From contig NZ_OY808998.1 in NCBI RefSeq assembly GCF_963681195.1, positions 992,001 to 1,056,000 of the forward strand: a DNA stretch of 64,000 nt, written 5' to 3'. Under the pieces are notes generated by a model. That model had not been told where the DNA came from, ran no database searches, and was given only the letters and a program-made list of their open reading frames with translations. Shown one piece after another: positions 1-10,181 of this stretch (its first letter is position 1; every line of letters starts with the position of its first letter). This DNA comes from Vibrio sp. 16. Its GTDB lineage: Bacteria > Pseudomonadota > Gammaproteobacteria > Enterobacterales > Vibrionaceae. The position numbers and the translations under genes were made by a program.

Positions 1-1975
1 AGCACAAGAATACTACCTCACTCAATATGAAATTTTGAAATCAAATCAAGTGGCGCAACGTGTGATTGATAAGCTCCGACTATCTGAACTTGAGGAGTTT
101 AATCCGAGCGTAGAGTCTTCAGAAAAAGGCTTATTAGGAAGTCTTAAACAACAGATACTATCGCATCCAATTGTTGAATCTTATTTCCTTCAAAAAGAAA
201 TAACAGAGCTTGATCTCAAAAGTGTTGAAGAGTCCGTTAATCGCAAAGTGTTAACAGCTTTTAAAGGTAAGTTGAGTATTTCGCCTATTAGAAAAACGCA
301 ACTAGTTAACATCTCGTTTGAATCTACTGACCCAGAATTGGCTGCAAAAATTGCCAACGAAGTCGGTCTCGCGTTTATTGAGAATAACCTTGAATCAAAA
401 CTAGTCGCAACAGAGCAAGCTACTGGCTGGATTAACCAACGTTTGGCAGAACTAAAAAGTCAGCTCGATGAGTCTGAGCAAGCATTATTGAGTTTTCTCA
501 AACAGCAAGAGCTGATTGATGATAGCGGTATTATCGCGCTTACTAGTTCAGAGCTTTCAAATCTAACCGACCGAATTGCAAAGGCTACGGATAGGCGGAT
601 TGAAACTCAAGCGTTGTACAATGCTCTTAAGAGCAACTCTGCGAAGGATGTCGCTACTCTTGCTTCTATTTCGCAGATATCTAACCACCCACAGATACGA
701 GATATCCGTTTTGCAGAATCAAATGCAGAGAGAGAAGTCAGTGAGCTCGCAAAGCGATACGGTCCAAAGCATGACAAAATGATTCAAGCCAACGCGCAGC
801 TTAAATCTATTCAACAAAGAGCAGCGAAAGTTGTAAAGAAACTAATCAATGGCATTGAAAAAGAGCTAGCTAGTGCAATCAATCAAGAAGAGCTTTTAAA
901 ACGAGAGTTACTAAGTAAGAAAGATGAATTTCAATCTCTGAGTGTAATAAAGCGCGAATATGATGCATTGAAGAGAGAAGTTGATACAAACGCAAAGCTG
1001 TATGACTTGTTCTTGACTCGCCAAAAAGAAACAACAGCAACTAGTGACTTTAGTGCTGCCAATGCACGCTTTAGTGACTATGCTCTCACACCTCAATATC
1101 CAAACAAACCAAACAAAAAGCTGATTGTTGTTCTAGCATTTGTTGCCAGTCTTGGTTTTGCCACTGTGCTGGTTATCTGCTTAGACGCATTCAATAATAC
1201 AATAGAGTCTGCTCGTGATTTTGAAAACAAACTTGGCCTCTTACCCATTGGCACGCTGCCGATAGTAAAAGATAAGGAATACAGGAAATCACCTATCGAC
1301 TCGAGAGTATTTACTAATAACAAGTTTGCGGTATTCCAAGAATCAGTCGACTCTATCCGGACATCTTTGTACTTGAACCTGCAGAATTCAGAGAGAAAGA
1401 TGTTGGCTATTTCGTCATCTGTTCCGGGTGAGGGTAAAACTACGACGTCTGTTAATCTGGCACTATCATTTTCTAAACTTGAAAAAGTCCTTCTCATAGA
1501 CTGCGATCTGAGAAAACCATCTATTGCAGCGCGATTTGGCTTGTCGGTCAGTCAACCAGGTTTAACTAATATTTTGTTGATGAATACGCCTTTTGAAGAA
1601 TGTATAGCGACAATTGGAGATTCGAATCTAGATGTATTAGGTGCTGGTATGTTAGCGCCAAACCCTCAAGAGATGCTAAGCAGTAAAGCATTTGAAAAAC
1701 TCGTGACATACTTAGCAAGTAAATACGACCGAATTATATTTGATACACCTCCTGTGCTACCGGTTAAAGACGCATTTATAATCGGAAAATTAACCCAAGG
1801 CATTCTTCTGGTTATAAAAGCAAATAGTACATCTAAATCGGTGTATAAACACACAATGACTCTGTTTACCAAGCATCAAATAACTATTGATGGTGTAGTA
1901 CTAAATCAGGTTCCTTCACCGAAAAAGGGCTCACACAATTACTCAGAGTATGCGCAATACGCGCAAAATAGTTAA
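1..1975 (+). CDS. wzc: Wzc-type polysaccharide co-polymerase / tyrosine autokinase, 5' end cut by window
   Basis: The reading frame is open from base 2, so the N-terminus with the first membrane segment lies outside the window; 657 residues remain. What is visible is a long coiled-coil periplasmic stretch, then a second membrane segment (about bases 1117-1180), then a BY-kinase domain. That domain has a Walker A motif PGEGKTTT (bases 1424-1447), a Walker A' motif LLIDCDLRKPS and an IIFDTPP Walker B-like motif. The last dozen residues hold the Tyr cluster NYSEYAQY, the usual autophosphorylation site. In this family the kinase, with its Wzb phosphatase, controls chain length and export of capsule or exopolysaccharide. 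A Wzb gene sits about 15 kb downstream at the end of the same cluster. Confidence 0.93.
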   Translation, partial: AQEYYLTQYEILKSNQVAQRVIDKLRLSELEEFNPSVESSEKGLLGSLKQQILSHPIVESYFLQKEITELDLKSVEESVNRKVLTAFKGKLSISPIRKTQLVNISFESTDPELAAKIANEVGLAFIENNLESKLVATEQATGWINQRLAELKSQLDESEQALLSFLKQQELIDDSGIIALTSSELSNLTDRIAKATDRRIETQALYNALKSNSAKDVATLASISQISNHPQIRDIRFAESNAEREVSELAKRYGPKHDKMIQANAQLKSIQQRAAKVVKKLINGIEKELASAINQEELLKRELLSKKDEFQSLSVIKREYDALKREVDTNAKLYDLFLTRQKETTATSDFSAANARFSDYALTPQYPNKPNKKLIVVLAFVASLGFATVLVICLDAFNNTIESARDFENKLGLLPIGTLPIVKDKEYRKSPIDSRVFTNNKFAVFQESVDSIRTSLYLNLQNSERKMLAISSSVPGEGKTTTSVNLALSFSKLEKVLLIDCDLRKPSIAARFGLSVSQPGLTNILLMNTPFEECIATIGDSNLDVLGAGMLAPNPQEMLSSKAFEKLVTYLASKYDRIIFDTPPVLPVKDAFIIGKLTQGILLVIKANSTSKSVYKHTMTLFTKHQITIDGVVLNQVPSPKKGSHNYSEYAQYAQNS

Positions 1976-1990
1976 AGGTAACGGAATACA

Positions 1991-3127
1991 ATGAACTCAC
2001 CAATTAAAATACTTACTGTCTTTGGTACTCGTCCAGAAGCAATCAAAATGGCTCCGTTGGTAAAAGAGCTTGAAGTGGCTGCTGGTATTGAAGCAAAGGT
2101 GTGTGTTACAGCACAACACAGAGAAATGTTAGATCAAGTATTGGATCTTTTTGATATTAAGCCTGATTTCGATCTGAATATTATGAAACCGGGCCAATCT
2201 CTAAATGATGTGACGACCAAAATTCTTTTAGGTCTCCGCCCCGTATTGCAGGAATTTAAGCCGGACATGGTTTTGGTGCACGGTGATACAGCGACAACTC
2301 TTTCGGCTAGCCTTGCCGCATACTATGAACAAATTGCTGTGGGTCATGTGGAAGCAGGGCTGCGGACGGGTAATATTTACTCGCCTTGGCCAGAAGAAGG
2401 GAATAGAAAACTAACTGGTGCTTTGAGCACGTTACATTTTGCGCCAACGCAAGGTTCCGCACGCAATTTATACGCTGAGAACGTTGAACAAACGAGTGTA
2501 TCAATAACAGGGAACACAGTTATTGATGCATTAATGCTAATAAAACATCGCCTCAGAGAAGACGTCGATTTAATCGAAACATTGGAACATGTTTTCCCAA
2601 TGTTAGATCCTAGTAAAAAGATGATCTTGGTGACTGGCCATCGAAGAGAGAGCTTTGGCGGGGGATTTGAACGTATCTGTGAATCTTTGGCAGAAATAGC
2701 GCAAACCAACCCAAATTCACAAATCATTTATCCTGTGCACCTTAATCCGAATGTCCAAGAGCCAGTGAATCGAATTTTGAAAGGTATAGACAATGTCTAC
2801 CTTATTGAACCTCAGGACTATTTACCGTTTGTTTATTTAATGGATAGATCGTATCTCATTTTAACTGATTCTGGTGGTATTCAAGAAGAAGCCCCTTCAC
2901 TTGGAAAACCAGTACTCGTTATGCGCGAAACAACAGAGCGCCCTGAAGCTGTAGCAGCAGGGACAGTTAAATTAGTGGGTACAGATAAAGTGTCCATAAT
3001 TTCAGAAGTCAATCGCCTAATTAATGATGAAGAAGCCTATACAAAAATGAGTAAGGCACACAACCCGTATGGTGACGGTCAAGCGTGCAGTCGCATCATT
3101 AATGCTATTCGCAACCATTTTTCGTAA
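1991..3127 (+). CDS. wecB: UDP-N-acetylglucosamine 2-epimerase (non-hydrolysing)
   Basis: Cytoplasmic enzyme interconverting UDP-GlcNAc and UDP-ManNAc. Its 378 residues are the normal length for the family. Visible signatures are [15 protein letters not shown] near the N-terminus, VHGDTATT with Asp99, HVEAGLRTG with Glu121, PWPEEGNR with Glu135/136, TGHRRESFG and the late nucleotide-binding segment [17 protein letters not shown]. These match the catalytic Asp/Glu/Glu/His set known in E. coli WecB. It starts 15 bases after the kinase gene and is followed 30 bases later by the matching dehydrogenase, so the pair supplies UDP-ManNAcA to the polysaccharide. Confidence 0.95.
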   Translation: MNSPIKILTVFGTRPEAIKMAPLVKELEVAAGIEAKVCVTAQHREMLDQVLDLFDIKPDFDLNIMKPGQSLNDVTTKILLGLRPVLQEFKPDMVLVHGDTATTLSASLAAYYEQIAVGHVEAGLRTGNIYSPWPEEGNRKLTGALSTLHFAPTQGSARNLYAENVEQTSVSITGNTVIDALMLIKHRLREDVDLIETLEHVFPMLDPSKKMILVTGHRRESFGGGFERICESLAEIAQTNPNSQIIYPVHLNPNVQEPVNRILKGIDNVYLIEPQDYLPFVYLMDRSYLILTDSGGIQEEAPSLGKPVLVMRETTERPEAVAAGTVKLVGTDKVSIISEVNRLINDEEAYTKMSKAHNPYGDGQACSRIINAIRNHFS

Positions 3128-3157
3128 TTTTTAATTTTCTGATAGTAGGAATAAATC

Positions 3158-4396
3158 ATGTCGTTCCAAAAAATCTCTGTTATTGGTCTTGGTTATATCG
3201 GGTTGCCTACAGCTGCGGTCATTGCATCTCGAGGTATTGAAGTCGTTGGTGTAGATGTCAACCAAAACGCGGTTGATACTATTAACGAAGGTAACATACA
3301 TATCGTTGAGCCAGATTTAGACATTGTCGTGCGCGGTGTGGTGAGTACAGGTAATTTAAGAGCTACAACAACACCTGAAAAGGCTGATGCTTTTATGGTT
3401 GCTGTTCCTACACCTTTTAAAGGAGATAAAGAGCCTGATCTTTCCTATATCGAAGCGGCTTGTGAAGCCATCGCTCCGATGCTTGAGAAAGGTAACTTAG
3501 TCATTCTCGAGTCTACTTCACCGGTCGGCGCGACTGAAAAACTTGCTGGATGGTTGGCGGCGGCTAGACCTGATTTGACGTTCCCTCAACAAAAAGGTGA
3601 TGCTGCTGATATTAAAGTTGCACACTGCCCTGAACGCGTGCTTCCTGGTTACGTTTTACAAGAGCTCGTTTCAAATGATCGAGTTATCGGTGGGCTTTCG
3701 AAAGCATGTAGCGATAGAGCGGCAGAACTCTATTCTACCTTCGTTCGTGGCGAATGTATCGTAACCAATGCACGTACAGCGGAAATGGCGAAACTAACGG
3801 AGAACTCATTCCGAGATGTCAATATTGCGTTCGCCAATGAGCTATCTGTTATTTGTGACAAGCTAAAAATCAACGTTTGGGAGTTGATCAAATTAGCCAA
3901 CCGCCATCCACGTGTAAACGTACTTAGCCCAGGTCCTGGCGTTGGTGGACACTGTATTGCTGTTGACCCTTGGTTCATTGTGGATAGCGCGCCAGAAGAG
4001 GCAAAAATCATACGTCAAGCGCGTTTAACGAATGACGCAAAACCACACTATGTTATTAATCAGGTAGAGAAAGCTGCAGATGAGTTTAAACGACCGGTCA
4101 TTGCGTGTTTAGGTTTAGCGTTTAAGGCAGATATCGACGACTTACGCGAAAGCCCTGCTCTACAAATAGTAGAAGAACTCGCGGCAAAAAATATAGGTCA
4201 AGTTTTAGCTGTCGAACCAAATGTACACGCTATTCCTGAAAAACTTGTCAACGCAGGTGTCGAGCAAATGGCGTTAGATGCTGCTCTAGAGAGAGCAAAC
4301 ATTATTGTTATTCTTGTTGATCACAAGCAGTTTAAAGCTGCAGACAAGACACAGTTTGCGACTAAGGTAGTGATTGATACTCGCGGGATAGTGTAA
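3158..4396 (+). CDS. wecC: UDP-N-acetyl-D-mannosamine dehydrogenase
   Basis: NAD-dependent four-electron oxidation of UDP-ManNAc to UDP-ManNAcA. The 412-residue protein opens with a Rossmann motif VIGLGYIGLPTA (residues 8-19). The central domain has EMAKLTENSFRDVNIAFANE, and the catalytic cysteine is in GPGVGGHCIAVDPW (Cys266). The C-terminal UDP-binding domain carries LGLAFKADIDDLRESPA. It lies directly after wecB and ends 2 bases before the next transferase gene, so it is read as part of the same transcript. The WecC assignment, rather than a UDP-Glc or UDP-GalNAc dehydrogenase, rests on overall resemblance plus the neighbouring wecB. Confidence 0.93.
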   Translation: MSFQKISVIGLGYIGLPTAAVIASRGIEVVGVDVNQNAVDTINEGNIHIVEPDLDIVVRGVVSTGNLRATTTPEKADAFMVAVPTPFKGDKEPDLSYIEAACEAIAPMLEKGNLVILESTSPVGATEKLAGWLAAARPDLTFPQQKGDAADIKVAHCPERVLPGYVLQELVSNDRVIGGLSKACSDRAAELYSTFVRGECIVTNARTAEMAKLTENSFRDVNIAFANELSVICDKLKINVWELIKLANRHPRVNVLSPGPGVGGHCIAVDPWFIVDSAPEEAKIIRQARLTNDAKPHYVINQVEKAADEFKRPVIACLGLAFKADIDDLRESPALQIVEELAAKNIGQVLAVEPNVHAIPEKLVNAGVEQMALDAALERANIIVILVDHKQFKAADKTQFATKVVIDTRGIV

Positions 4397-4398
4397 GC

Positions 4399-5316
4399 AT
4401 GGATAGCGAGAATAAGACGATATTGATATCAATATGTACTTATAAGAGAGCATTGTTACTTGATGAATTACTACAAAGCGTGTTTAAGGCAGAAAAATAC
4501 TCAAGCTTCAGAGTTTCTATTTTAGTTATTGACAATGATAGTGAAAAAAGTGCTGAAGCGTTATGTCGTGATGGTTACGGTGGTTTTAACTTAACATATG
4601 TAAGTGAGCCAAAAAGAAACATATCAGAGGTGCGGAATGTAGGTTTACAGCGTGCAAAAGATATGGGCTTTGATTACATATTGTTTTTAGATGACGATGA
4701 ATTTGTGTCCGAGAACTATTTCATCCAACTAGAAAATATTGTTAATGACTTACAGCCTGATGTGGTGATTGGTCCGGTTATTACGTTGTATCATCCCGAC
4801 ACGCCGGACTGGGTAATTAAAAGTAAATCATATGAACGAAGCAGAAAGAAAAGCGGAGAAGTAGTAGATACAGGAAATACTGGAAATGCTTTAGTTAAGG
4901 TATCCTCCATAATGGACATAGGCCTGTTTAATCCAGTTTTTGGTCGTACTGGTGGTGAAGATTCGGAATTTTTCTATCGTTGTAAATTGCATGGATTGAA
5001 TATGGTCTGGTGCGATGAAGCGGAGGTTTACGAATACTTAGAATTGCAGAGATGTACTTTGAAGTATTTGCTAACCCGAGCAATAAGAGGTGGACAAACT
5101 TATTCAAGAATAAGGGCATCGGACTACAGTTTAGTAGATAAGCTAAAACTCGTGACTACGTCTATTGTTGTCGGACTGCCTTCTCTCGCGTTATCTAGCT
5201 TGATCGTATTGTTGACTGCTAAGAAAAAGGGAACATCGCTCATGAAAATCTCGATAGCGAAAGTGGCTCAGATAGGAGGGCTCTTTGGCAAAGTAGTCGA
5301 GATGTATGGCAAGTAG
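4399..5316 (+). CDS. Family 2 glycosyltransferase with C-terminal membrane anchor
   Basis: GT-A fold transferase of 305 residues. The N-terminal strand reads ILISICTYKRALLLDELLQSV, a second nucleotide-binding strand reads ILVIDNDSEKS, and the metal-binding motif is LFLDDDEF (Asp98-100). A hydrophobic stretch near residues 253-275 is likely to anchor or associate it with the inner membrane. It would transfer one sugar to the lipid-linked repeat unit; donor and acceptor cannot be read from the sequence. It starts 2 bases after wecC and its 3' end overlaps the next gene by 11 bases, so translation is probably coupled. Confidence 0.88.
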   Translation: MDSENKTILISICTYKRALLLDELLQSVFKAEKYSSFRVSILVIDNDSEKSAEALCRDGYGGFNLTYVSEPKRNISEVRNVGLQRAKDMGFDYILFLDDDEFVSENYFIQLENIVNDLQPDVVIGPVITLYHPDTPDWVIKSKSYERSRKKSGEVVDTGNTGNALVKVSSIMDIGLFNPVFGRTGGEDSEFFYRCKLHGLNMVWCDEAEVYEYLELQRCTLKYLLTRAIRGGQTYSRIRASDYSLVDKLKLVTTSIVVGLPSLALSSLIVLLTAKKKGTSLMKISIAKVAQIGGLFGKVVEMYGK

Positions 5317-6526
5317 AGTTAAACATATTGTATTGAAGTTTGCTGGCGTCATTGATGTTGCTAGTGTAAGTGCTACAAATTTTATCGTTTCACTCTTTAT
5401 TTTGAGAGAGCTTTCCGATAGTCAGTATGCGATCTACGTCAACTTGTTTTCTGTGCTTATGCTCTTAAGCACGATTCAAAATGCGTTCATCAATACAGCA
5501 CTATCAGTCCATTGCTCAAAAATAAGCGATAAGTTTGAGAAAGAGAATCACGCGTTTCACTTATGCGTATTGTCTAACTTGGCTCAGGTACTTTGCTTCC
5601 TACCGGTTATGCTGTTTGGCTTAAGTTATCCAATTTGGCTAGTGGTATTTGTCTATTTTGCTCACGCCATGTACCTAAATAGGGAGTTATATAGAACGTA
5701 TAACTTTGTCTTTGGTAACAAGAGCAGAGTTATTCTGTCTTCTATAGTGTTAGTCGTTTCGCTGTCAACGGCACTGTTGATAGGTGTAACGTTTGATATC
5801 CAATCATTGGAGTTCATATATGCAGTTCTGGCTATGTCCGGTTTGCTCTCTACTACGATGCTTGTACTTGGCGTATCGCGTAAACAGTTATCGGTTCGTT
5901 CTTTAACTAGTGCAAGAACAACAGTTGCTTCTTTTGCAAAGTGGACCTCTCTTGGATCATTTGCTACATGGGCTCAAAACAATAGTTACACATACTTAGC
6001 GACGATCATTATCGGACTCGAAGCTACAGCTGCTTTGGCTGCCGCTCGTTTGATTACCATGCCAATTAATGTTGTGGCGTCGGGTATTTACATGGCAGAG
6101 AAGCCTAAGTGGGCTAGCCTATATGCTACTGATAAAAAGCGACTAAAAACTGTCAGTAAAAGAGTCACTGAATTTATGTTTGCCTTTGTCGCCATTTTTT
6201 CAATGGTCAGCTTTTTTATGATGGATTCGCTGAGCAATCTCTTAGCAACGGATTTAGATGTCGTATTGCTAATGCTTTGGTTTTTATCAGCTGCGATTCA
6301 GTGCTTCAAGTTTTCAAATAGCAACATACTAAATGTTTCTGAAGATTTTAAATATTTAGGACTAATGGGCACCAAAGTAGCCATATTGGGTGTGGCGTTT
6401 TCTGCTTCTTTAGGTTTCTTATTTGGTGCAAAAGGCATTCTAATCGGGTTCTGCTTAGGGGAGTTTATGCACTTCATAAACACAAGGAAACGTATAAATA
6501 CGAGTGGGATATTTAGTGGAAATTAA
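5306..6526 (+). CDS. Flippase-like polytopic membrane protein (Wzx role)
   Basis: A 406-residue, strongly hydrophobic protein with about 10-12 predicted membrane segments spread along its whole length. The position between a glycosyltransferase and a Wzy-like gene, and the layout of an N-terminal segment with ASVSATNFIVSLFILRELSD, fit the MATE/MOP oligosaccharide flippase family that moves lipid-linked repeat units across the inner membrane. The motif evidence is weak, as is usual for Wzx proteins, so the role is partly inferred from place in the cluster. It overlaps its neighbour upstream by 11 bases and downstream by about 23 or 11 bases, depending on the start of the next gene. Confidence 0.75.
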   Translation: MASRVKHIVLKFAGVIDVASVSATNFIVSLFILRELSDSQYAIYVNLFSVLMLLSTIQNAFINTALSVHCSKISDKFEKENHAFHLCVLSNLAQVLCFLPVMLFGLSYPIWLVVFVYFAHAMYLNRELYRTYNFVFGNKSRVILSSIVLVVSLSTALLIGVTFDIQSLEFIYAVLAMSGLLSTTMLVLGVSRKQLSVRSLTSARTTVASFAKWTSLGSFATWAQNNSYTYLATIIIGLEATAALAAARLITMPINVVASGIYMAEKPKWASLYATDKKRLKTVSKRVTEFMFAFVAIFSMVSFFMMDSLSNLLATDLDVVLLMLWFLSAAIQCFKFSNSNILNVSEDFKYLGLMGTKVAILGVAFSASLGFLFGAKGILIGFCLGEFMHFINTRKRINTSGIFSGN

Positions 6527-7718
6527 ACTAGGTTCTGTATTTATGATTGTTCTGGCGGTGTTTCTTCTAAACTCTGCCGGATTATTCTCCCCGACATTAA
6601 GCATGCGAGGTGAAGATTGGGAATTGGCTCGTAGTGTCTCTTCTAACACGATAAATAGATTGGTCATGCTTTCATCCTTTATTTTTGGCATAGGAGTCAT
6701 ATTTAGAACTGAAGTTTATAGATTGCGTTTGGCTATAGTTAAAAGTTGGCCTGTTTGGCTCCTATTTCTATTCGCATTGCTATCTATATTGTGGTCTGAC
6801 TTACGCAGCGTTTCAGTTGTGAGATTACTCCAGCAATTATTTCTATTTGTATTTTTACTGGCCATTTCCATCACTCTAGATTCAAAGCGGATATATCATG
6901 TTTTAATATTTACCGTGTTGGTTTTAGTTGCTGTGGGTTTTTTCTGTTTGGTTATACCTGGAGCATGGCAAGACATAGGCTATCGAAGCATTCATGGACA
7001 TAAAAATACAGCTGGATATTTGTATGCACTATCTGCAATAATTTTGTTTTACCATGTTCATAGCAATGACTACCGTAATAGGTTTTTCATATTTGCTCTT
7101 TTGGTTTCTATCGTTTTACTTGTTTTGACGCGTTCCAAAACTTCGATGATTCTCTCTCTAGTGTCGATACTATCAATAGTGTCGCTAGCTAAGTTTAGTA
7201 GCCAGATTTTATATAGAACTGTATTGTTTGTTTGGCTGTTTTCTTGTGTAGCGTTTATCAGTCTATTAGTTGTACCGATTGATACTCTGCACGAGATCGG
7301 TCTTAACTTGACCGGAAGGCTTGTCATTTGGGATTTTGCTATTTCTGAGCTTCAGGGACGTGAGTTGTTTGGTGTTGGTTACCGAGCATTTTGGGGGGTA
7401 GGAGAAACTGGAATCAGTGTGTTATATGGAAATGAATATGATGGGTTTATTACCCAGCTAAACCAAGCACACAATTCTTATCTTGATATTTGGGTTATGC
7501 TAGGTTGGATTGGGGTGCTGGTGTTTTCAATCTTTGTAGTGAATTCTTTTTCAGTCATTTCAAAATTTAACATTCTTTACTTTTCAATTTTGTTGTTTCT
7601 AACGATTCATTCATTTCTGGAAACGGACTTTTTCCGAAGTAACAACTATCTCTGGGTTATGTACACACTAATATATTTTTCTTCAATGCGCTTACATGAG
7701 GTCGAAAGTGAAAAATAA
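6504..7718 (+). CDS. Wzy_C family membrane protein, probable repeat-unit polymerase
   Basis: A 404-residue polytopic membrane protein with about 10 hydrophobic segments. Near the C-terminus it has GVGYRAFWG followed by LNQAHNSYLDIWVMLGWIG; the His-Asn-x-Tyr loop is the hallmark of the Wzy_C (O-antigen ligase/polymerase) superfamily. A role as the polymerase joining repeat units in the periplasm is inferred from its place next to the flippase-like gene. The first possible start is GTG 6504; GTG 6516 is also possible and has a better-placed GGGA upstream. A second Wzy_C protein is encoded at 15206, so which one polymerises and which ligates is open. Confidence 0.82.
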   Translation: MGYLVEIKLGSVFMIVLAVFLLNSAGLFSPTLSMRGEDWELARSVSSNTINRLVMLSSFIFGIGVIFRTEVYRLRLAIVKSWPVWLLFLFALLSILWSDLRSVSVVRLLQQLFLFVFLLAISITLDSKRIYHVLIFTVLVLVAVGFFCLVIPGAWQDIGYRSIHGHKNTAGYLYALSAIILFYHVHSNDYRNRFFIFALLVSIVLLVLTRSKTSMILSLVSILSIVSLAKFSSQILYRTVLFVWLFSCVAFISLLVVPIDTLHEIGLNLTGRLVIWDFAISELQGRELFGVGYRAFWGVGETGISVLYGNEYDGFITQLNQAHNSYLDIWVMLGWIGVLVFSIFVVNSFSVISKFNILYFSILLFLTIHSFLETDFFRSNNYLWVMYTLIYFSSMRLHEVESEK

Positions 7719-8862
7719 GCAGATATTATTTGTCTCGAAAGATGCACACTGGCAACGTTATAGAAATGAAGTTTTAGCAGAGCTAACTCGACTTTATGAC
7801 TGTGAAGTTACAGTCATAACTTGTTTAGATGTAGAAGAATATATCAAGGAAACCTCAGGCCTAAGGTATATAGTTTCCTCAAATTTACTATCTTTTTCTA
7901 GTAAACTTAACCTTATTCCTTACGTGTATTTTTACATATTGAAACGTAAGCCGGACGCAGTCCTGGCTCTCCCTAATGTGTCCAATTTTACAGAGTTGAC
8001 TCTGTCAGTGTTTTGTAAATTGACTAAATCCAATTTAACTTATTGGACGCATGGCTATGATCATTGTAGACGACCAACAGAAGGCATTCGTGGGCAATTA
8101 AATAGATTTAGAGTAAAAATAATTGAGACATGTTTGTCTCTCGCTGACAATATCATCGTTTTTTCTCCTAAAGGAAAGGAATACTTAGAAGAAAAGAAAG
8201 TTACAAAAAAAGAAATTATTGTTGCTCCCAATACGCTTAATACCAATAAATTGCTAAAGGGTTACCATGATGTTGATTTGAACGATGTTTCAGAGTTCAA
8301 GAAAAAACATGGGTTGGAAGATACCACTATATTTCTTTTCAGTGGTAGGCTCCGCGCGGGTAAGCGGTTGGAAAGGTTTATTGAAGCAGCTGGTAGTGCC
8401 AAGAATCTGGATAAAATTTCTCTCGTTGTAGTTGGTGATGGAGAGATGAAAGATGAATGGATGTCTATGTGCGAAGATGTTGGTCTTAAAAGTGTGTTTC
8501 TCGGAGAAGTATTTGAAGATAAAAGTCTGTCAATAATCTTTAAAAGTTCAGATTGGTTTGTTATGCCCGGCTACGTTGGTTTAGCGATAGTTCATGCTTT
8601 TAGTCATGGCTTACCAATCTTGACAGAGAATATTTCATTCCACAGTCCAGAAATATATTATTTGGAAAATGAGAAAAATGGATTTATTTTTGAAGAAGGT
8701 GGAGTTAATGAATGGAAGTACTTTATTGAAAACTCTGCTTGTGATCCTTACTTAAAAAATAAAGTGTCTACAAATGCAATTTCAACAGTTAATGCTAAAG
8801 CTAGCATTGGAAAACAACTAGCTTCGATGGCAAAAGCTTTAGGAGTGTCGGCTCGTGTATAG
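7696..8862 (+). CDS. Family 4-like glycosyltransferase
   Basis: A 388-residue GT-B type protein without obvious membrane segments. The N-terminal half contains LFVSKDAHWQRYRNEVLAELT. The C-terminal half shows the usual order LFSGRLRAGKRLERFIEAA, VVVGDGEMKDEW, VFLGEV and then a donor-binding segment AFSHGLPILTE with a following ENEKNGFIFEEGG, as in GT4 retaining transferases. Some lysines and acidic residues of the classic EX7E motif are shifted, so donor sugar is unknown. It overlaps the polymerase gene by 23 bases and the next gene by 8 bases, consistent with one tightly packed transcript. Confidence 0.87.
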   Translation: MRSKVKNKQILFVSKDAHWQRYRNEVLAELTRLYDCEVTVITCLDVEEYIKETSGLRYIVSSNLLSFSSKLNLIPYVYFYILKRKPDAVLALPNVSNFTELTLSVFCKLTKSNLTYWTHGYDHCRRPTEGIRGQLNRFRVKIIETCLSLADNIIVFSPKGKEYLEEKKVTKKEIIVAPNTLNTNKLLKGYHDVDLNDVSEFKKKHGLEDTTIFLFSGRLRAGKRLERFIEAAGSAKNLDKISLVVVGDGEMKDEWMSMCEDVGLKSVFLGEVFEDKSLSIIFKSSDWFVMPGYVGLAIVHAFSHGLPILTENISFHSPEIYYLENEKNGFIFEEGGVNEWKYFIENSACDPYLKNKVSTNAISTVNAKASIGKQLASMAKALGVSARV

Positions 8863-10180
8863 CTCAAAGCTCTACTTAATTTCACCAATCATAGCTCAAA
8901 CTTTATATATCAACGTAAAATCATTAATATATAAATTTATAAGAGAGAACTTTTTATATAGAAAACGCCTCACCGAGCTGATGAGAAATTGTAGTGCATC
9001 TCGGAAAGAGATACTAGAGATTCAGGCGCGATCAACTGAGTCTATATTACGAGAAGCAAGCTTGGGGACACAAGCCTATAGAGACGGCGGGACAGATATT
9101 AATCACTATAAAGTGACGACCAAGGATGATGTGGCAAATGGCCTAGAAAAGTATGTCAACAACAGGAAAAAGTTGAGCTTTAGTTTCAAGTCATCGACTG
9201 GAGGTACAACGGGTAAGCCTCTCAGTTTGCTGTCTAACCTAACCGCCATCATTGAAGATCACGCCCAATCGCACCGTCAGTTAGTCTGGGCAGGATTTGA
9301 ACCAGGCGACAGACGTGTTTGGTTAAGAGCGGATATGATAGTTCCTCTCTCTCAAAAAACGGCGCCTTATGGAAGAATTAATCTGGTGGACAACATGCTA
9401 ATGTTGTCTGCTTATCATATTAATAGCGAAACGGTCAGCGACTATGTTTCTGAGTTGAACGTTTATAACCCTAAGATTATTCAAGCTTACCCTTCGGCGA
9501 TATACTTATTGGCGAAACTGATCGATGAGTCAGGCGCAGATTTAAAAATTTCACTTAAAAGTATCGTGTTGTCATCTGAGTCATATTCTATTGAACAAAA
9601 AGCGCTAATAGAGCGAGTGTTTCGTTGCCCCGTATTTAGTTGGTATGGCCTGAGTGAGAGGGTTTCAACAGTAGGTACATGCCGTGAGGGAAAGCTCCAT
9701 TTAATCGAAGACTACGGGTTGCACGAATTTGATGAAAATGGAGTATTAATTGCTACTGGCTTTCATAACTCAAAGATGCCCTTGATTAGGTACAACACTG
9801 GAGACCGATTCTCCGGCGTCGAGAATGAATTTACCTTATGTGGGTGCGGTTTACCGTTTCGTCGAGTTGATAGAATCGAGGGACGTGTAGGTGAGTACCT
9901 CATCTCAGACACGGGTGACCGTGTTAGTATTTTTAATCATATTCCTAAGGGTGTTATTGGACTTATTGAACTGCAATTGGTTCAGAGAAAGCATAAGAAA
10001 ATCGATGCAATTGTGGTAATTAGCGATGCCTTTAATTCCAATTCTATAAGCAAATTGATTAGTAATGTTCAGCGTTACTTAGGGCCTCAGACCGAAGTAA
10101 ACGTTGTACTAACTGATGAAATTGCTCGAACTCGCTCCGGTAAATTCAGACAAGCAATCTGCTACATTGAGGAAAATTAA
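8855..10180 (+). CDS. CapK/PaaK-like adenylate-forming protein of polysaccharide cluster
   Basis: A 441-residue member of the phenylacetate-CoA ligase (PaaK/CapK) branch of the ANL superfamily. Visible motifs are the P-loop SSTGGTTGKPLS (residues 113-124), WYGLSERV, the ATP-binding TGDRF in RYNTGDRF and a C-terminal RTRSGKFRQ with the lysine expected at the adenylation site. A cysteine pair in CGCG precedes the C-terminal lobe. Such proteins are common in capsule loci, where they are thought to activate an acyl or amino-acid group that decorates the sugar; the substrate here is unknown. The GTG start overlaps the GT4 gene. The next gene encodes an amidotransferase-like enzyme, a natural partner for acid activation. 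Confidence 0.85.
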   Translation: MYSSKLYLISPIIAQTLYINVKSLIYKFIRENFLYRKRLTELMRNCSASRKEILEIQARSTESILREASLGTQAYRDGGTDINHYKVTTKDDVANGLEKYVNNRKKLSFSFKSSTGGTTGKPLSLLSNLTAIIEDHAQSHRQLVWAGFEPGDRRVWLRADMIVPLSQKTAPYGRINLVDNMLMLSAYHINSETVSDYVSELNVYNPKIIQAYPSAIYLLAKLIDESGADLKISLKSIVLSSESYSIEQKALIERVFRCPVFSWYGLSERVSTVGTCREGKLHLIEDYGLHEFDENGVLIATGFHNSKMPLIRYNTGDRFSGVENEFTLCGCGLPFRRVDRIEGRVGEYLISDTGDRVSIFNHIPKGVIGLIELQLVQRKHKKIDAIVVISDAFNSNSISKLISNVQRYLGPQTEVNVVLTDEIARTRSGKFRQAICYIEEN

Positions 10181-10181
10181 A

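Noticed and set aside
10116..10181. In-frame ATG 10116 as start of the asparagine-synthase-like gene
   Set aside because: It would overlap the CapK-like gene by 65 bases, while GTG 10182 directly after that stop has a good ribosome site.
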